Part shown: positions 60,080 through 64,000 of the stretch, piece by piece
Layout of the letters: every line of letters starts with the position of its first letter
Numbering within the stretch: position 1 is the first letter of the stretch
DNA from: Pilasporangium apinafurcum
Lineage: Eukaryota; Oomycota; Peronosporomycetes; Pythiales; Pythiaceae
Assembly: GCA_001600495.1 (NCBI GenBank)
Contig: BCKE01000011.1
Coordinates: 68,918-132,917, forward strand
Direction of reading: 5' to 3'
Length of the DNA stretch: 64,000 nucleotides
Notes under the pieces: model-generated
Databases searched by the model: none
What the model was told of the DNA's origin: nothing
What the model saw: only the letters and a program-made list of their open reading frames with translations
Made by a program: the position numbers and the translations under genes

Positions 60080-63000
60080 ATGACCATGGGCGTATTGCAG
60101 ATCGACCGAGAGTTGCTCTGGAAGAAGCTCTTTACGTTTGACCGACACGTGGACTTCGCTGAACACAGCACCGATGTACAAACCACATCCGAAGCAATGC
60201 GGCAACTCATCCATCAGACGATCGCGTCGAACCGCCACGCACCGCTGCGTGAGATGTTGCTGCAACGCCTCGGCTACTGGCTGCGGCAGGACATCGTGCC
60301 CGTGTTTTGGCGATTCTTCAGCGACTACCTCGCGCTGGCGCAACAATGCGGACATACAAAACGGACGCGACACGAGTTCTCTCTCTACTGTGCCGAACAG
60401 CTCACGTTGGCGATGCAGTTCGCGGAAGAAGCGTTCGCGCACTGTGTGCAAGTGGCGAGTATCTTTGACGATGACCAACGGAAACGAGAAGCTGAAGAAT
60501 CCATTTCTTCATCACGTATGGATACTTGCATAGCTGGGTCACTTTATATTGTTGGACTCACAAAATAGGAGTGTGTGCTATCATACAATTAGGCGTCGAT
60601 CCGTTGATGGTGGACGAGTTGAAGACCAGGTTTCGGTGTCTAGTTTTTGAAGATTTTGCCAAGAAGGAGGTACGTCACCGTCGTATTTCCTTGATGGTGT
60701 GTTGAGTGGGTTGCTAACGGGTCGGTAAACTGATCACTAATCCCATTTGATGCACTTTAGATATTTCAAGAGATATTGTTAATCTTCTTTTCCATGAGTT
60801 TTCAAAAGTTCAGAGGACAAGAGAAATTCCAGGTTTTCGACTCGCGCGCCATTCGAGAGCTATTGTTGCAACTGGATTGGATGAGCGTAGCTGAACCAGC
60901 ACTGCTCCGTGTACTACATGGCCAAGTACGACGGATGATCCACTCCACATGCGGAGAGGTCTATGATGAGTATTTTTTGGCAGAGTTAGATGACTGGGCA
61001 TGCTCAGAATTGCTTCCCTGGTTGGATGAACTACTGCAAACTGTCAAGTATTCATCTACACAGAAGTGGAAGGAAATCTTATCACGGCATGTTCTTCAGG
61101 TTCGCGCCAGCAGTTAGCTTGGTATTATAGTCTGATGATGTTAGTTACTGACACAAGTGTGAAGGAATTTGGGAGTCTGCGCATATCGCAGCTGTTTGAG
61201 ATTATCAAAGAGTTCCCAGATAGGTGCGCCGATATTATTCGGCTCGTTTTTGGGCTGTACGAACTAAGAAGAAAATTAATGTTTCGTTTCATGATTAGCA
61301 TCCCGGCGCTGGAGGATTTGAAAAACTGCCTCGAACGAACAAACCAGCATGCGGAACTCGTTCAAGACTTTAGAGGCGCCTTAATTACGCGACTTTTACA
61401 ACCGGGAGCCAACACATCGGAAATATTAGATATTTATGTCTCAGCAATTAAGGTATAAACCACCTAACGCAAATTTATATGCGTTTGATATGGCGCTAAC
61501 AAAAGATGGAACTGAATATAGGCGTTCCGTATACTCGATTCGAAAGGCGTTCTGCTAGAAACGTTGAGTGAACCAGTCAAAGAGGTATAGCGATACTCCT
61601 TCAGTACTCCATTAAAAATGGAGCTCACCTCAAAGTGATTTTGGTAGTATCTGAGAAAGCGGAAAGACACAGTGCGGTGCATTGTGATGAGCCTTACAGA
61701 TGATCAAAACGGTGACCTATTCGAGGAGCTGCAGCGGAACAATATGCGTCTGATTCAACACGATGACGATAGTGACGATGACGAGGTTAGTAAGGTTTAA
61801 AATTGCCGTCTCCCGATCCATTGGTTTTAAAAACACTTACTACTTTCCCAGGATCTTTCACCTGATGATTGGGAACCTGATCCAATCGCAGCTGACCCTA
61901 CAAAAACATGGCGGAGTAGAAGCAGTGACGATATCTTGAGGATACTGGTAAGCAGTAACTCGTCCCTCTTTCGTACCTAGTCTTTGTCGTGCTTATCTCC
62001 TTTTTACTGTACCGTTCAGGTCAACATTTATGGTAGCAGAGAGCTCTTTGTCAATGAATATCGGCTCATGCTTGCCGATAAACTCCTTCAGAATTTGGAA
62101 TACGACACTGATCGAGATGTCCAAACGCTCGAATTGCTTAAGCTTCGATTCGGCGAAGATAGTCTACAGCAATGTGAAATCATGGTACGAGATATTGAGG
62201 ATTCTAAACGAATCAACCTCAATATTCAATCAGCCATGGCGAAGGAGCTGGTAAAGACAAATACCTCCGAAGAACCAACACCAATCGATGCAACCATTGT
62301 ATCCCATGAATTTTGGCCACCATTTCAAGGTGATGAGTTTGCAGTGCATCCAAAAGCAGCCAAAGATATCGATCAGTTCAAAAAAGCGTACGAAGTTTTG
62401 CGGAATCCACGATCATTAGCGTGGAATTCTTCCCTCGGTTCGGTGCAAGTACGCAAAACAAAGGTTGTCTCATGTCTGTTAGCTGCTGATGTTTCTAACA
62501 CGTGTTGTGCGTTGCCTCACAGATTTCCATCGAGCTTGAAGGAGTTGAGCGCGACTTTACAGTCTCACCGTTCCAAGCTTCGATCATTATGTATTTCGAA
62601 GAACAGGGTAAGACAACTACACTGCGCGGTCGAAATTGCTTTTATGATAGATTAACTTGACCATGCTCTCTATAGACCGATGGGATGTCGAGGAACTCGC
62701 TGGGAAATTAGAAACAACTGAAGATATGCTGCTAAAATATGTCTCCGTTTGGGTCAACCACGGCCTCATTTCGTTCACTCCCGACCGAAGGCAATTGATC
62801 GCAAATTCAGCGTTCCCAGACGCTCGCTATGACGGTGATGTGATGGTAGAGGAGATGGAAACAGCAGTTTCTTCTGATGCACAACAAGAAGAGGATCTGA
62901 AGACACTGGAGACATACATCGTCGGCATGTTGACCAACTTTGGCTCTCTTCCCATCCAGCGCATTCACAACATGTTGTCAACATTCGCCAGAAATGGCGC

Positions 63001-63208
63001 GCAACCATGTACGTGTGCTTGATTTTGCAAACTGTGTGATTGTGTTTACCCATACATATACTTTGGCTGACTCACGTTCAACTACTTAACTCGACTTTGT
63101 TCTGTAGATGATAAAACGATCTCTGGTCTCTCAGTCAATTTGGCGAAATTGGTCGACAAAGGCAAATTAGAGCTCGTCAATGGCCAGTATCAATTGACGA
63201 AGCAGTAG
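60080..63208 (+). CDS. APC2: Anaphase-promoting complex subunit 2 (cullin-like)
   Basis: About a dozen exons from ATG 60080 (or 60086) to TAG 63206-63208 encode roughly 770 residues. The cullin-like scaffold of the APC/C is recognised by IPALEDLKNCLERTNQ, then ITRLLQPGANTSEIL and DIYVSAIK. Next are a join reading FRILDSKGVLLETLSEPVKE|YLRKRKDTVRCIVMSL, and VNIYGSRELFVNEYRLMLAD, LELLKLRFGEDSL and DIEDSKRINLNIQ. The C-terminal winged helix begins WDVEELAGKLETTEDML and ends with the extreme WHB-type segment GLSVNLAKLVDKGKLEL. APC2 holds the RING subunit APC11 and drives ubiquitylation of cyclins and securin. Introns of 50-100 nt interrupt the gene throughout. The stop is 15 bp from that of the convergent zinc-knuckle gene. 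Confidence 0.92.
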
Positions 63209-63223
63209 CGCAAGTCGCAACGT

Positions 63224-63918
63224 TTAGAACCCATCGGGGCATTCTTTATAAGAATGCCCCACAACCGCGCAGTTGATGCAGATCGTTTGGGGCTTTGGCT
63301 CTTTTGGATTCTTTTGTCTCAGTAATTGCAATGAATTCGCGTTTGTCAATCGTTTTTCATAAGTCAAACCGCTATGAGGCCCAAACTAAATGCCAAGAAG
63401 ATGCAAAAAGCCACAACAATAATTACAAACTGCGCATATTTCATCAAATGGTCAACTGTACTCACCTTCTGACTGCGTTCGAAATCATTTGGAATCTCGT
63501 AATGAGCCTGTGTGCATTGTATTACATGTAACGTCAGTGATTGACTATAACGACGGATGGTCGTATCTGTTCGTCACACCTTGATGTACTTGACAATGTT
63601 TTGCATTTTTTGGGGCACCTTGTACTTTTCTCCTTTGCGCATATACTTTACCGTCTATAACCACATACGTATACATCAGTCATATCATCATACCAGTTGG
63701 CCAGTTTCACTTTTAAAAGTGAGAAAGCTACTTGCCTTGTAGATAAACGCTGGCACATGATACTTTTCTGCTTCATCCGTTTCTTGTAGCAGTTGTTTCT
63801 TCGATATAGCTGGTTTCGGCACTTCCACCTTTGTCTTCTTAAGTTTCTGGTCATGGATTTCTTTCTCGTACGGCGACCGCTTCTTGGTCACGCGCATAAA
63901 GCTCGAGATTTTCTCCAT
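63224..63918 (-). CDS. CCHC zinc-knuckle protein, unknown role
   Basis: Four exons (63918-63736, 63654-63580, 63507-63466, 63385-63224) join in frame to 153 residues. The protein is highly basic at the N-terminus (RVTKKRSPYEKEIHDQKLKK) and ends in one zinc knuckle, ICINCAVVGHSYKECP, with the C-x2-C-x4-H-x4-C spacing. Single zinc knuckles usually bind single-stranded RNA or DNA, so an RNA-related role is plausible; the family is not recognised. The first intron (63735-63655) has donor AAG|GCAAGT, the common non-canonical GC-AG class. Every exon is under 190 bp, so the gene is easily missed. Confidence 0.7.
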
Positions 63919-64000
63919 TGTTGCTTTTCATCAAGTGCAACTCGAAGTGCCGAATGTGGGACGCTCCACACTGAGTGGGTCGGGTTTAATAAAAACTCTA

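Overview
The window is compact nuclear DNA of a flagellate protist, most likely an oomycete. Genes are dense and cut by short introns (about 50-80 nt, GT-AG, with frequent GTAAGT or GTATG donors). There is a nuclear mitochondrial-type ATP synthase beta, flagellar genes (a WDR49/CFAP337-like EF-hand WD protein and a radial spoke RSPH4/6 protein) and a BK-type channel. The assignment to oomycetes is inference; no rRNA, tRNA or CRISPR array was seen.

Layout. Bases 1-306 hold the 3' end of a Fanzor element (eukaryotic TnpB relative). Then follow an armadillo-like unknown (-), a cytidine-deaminase-fold protein (+), a WDR49/CFAP337-like protein (-), a PX-VPS9 Rab-GEF-like protein (-), a PP2A B56 subunit (+), ATP synthase beta (+), a small unknown (+), an alanine-glyoxylate aminotransferase family enzyme (-) and an ATP6AP2-like V-ATPase accessory protein (+). 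A second, nearly complete but interrupted Fanzor copy lies inverted at about 21.48-23.89 kb. After it come an ankyrin/coiled-coil protein (+), an MCTP-like C2 protein with a PH domain (-), a SYCP3/Cor1-like protein (+), a TMEM242-like protein (-), a HAD 5'-nucleotidase (+), a SMIM20-like microprotein (-), a BK-type K+ channel (+), an SCFD2-like Sec1 protein (-), a lysyl-tRNA synthetase with a U12-type AT-AC intron (+), a P5C-reductase-like/protein-kinase fusion (+), a RanBP2 zinc-finger protein (+), RSPH4/6 (+), a questin-oxidase-like protein (+), a DCAF4-like WD protein (-), a 2-TM protein (+), an SH3/IQ/coiled-coil protein (-), APC/C subunit 2 (+) and a zinc-knuckle protein (-).

How it fits together. 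Most genes are housekeeping or ciliary, and no operon-like logic ties them together. Packing is extreme: seven of nine convergent pairs have stop codons only 6-54 bp apart, and one divergent pair (30087/30096) overlaps at the start codons. Exon joins given here were read by eye from frame, splice consensus and family similarity. Coordinates of internal exon ends may be off by a base.

The most unusual system is the Fanzor pair. Both copies share an almost invariant 3' segment with two small hairpins (one closed by a GAAA tetraloop) that ends in CTTTATTCCCCA, while the DNA immediately outside differs between copies. That is the layout expected for a TnpB/Fanzor guide RNA. Other points of note are the kinase fusion, the U12 AT-AC intron and a GTAC-rich AT island at 56.3-56.8 kb.
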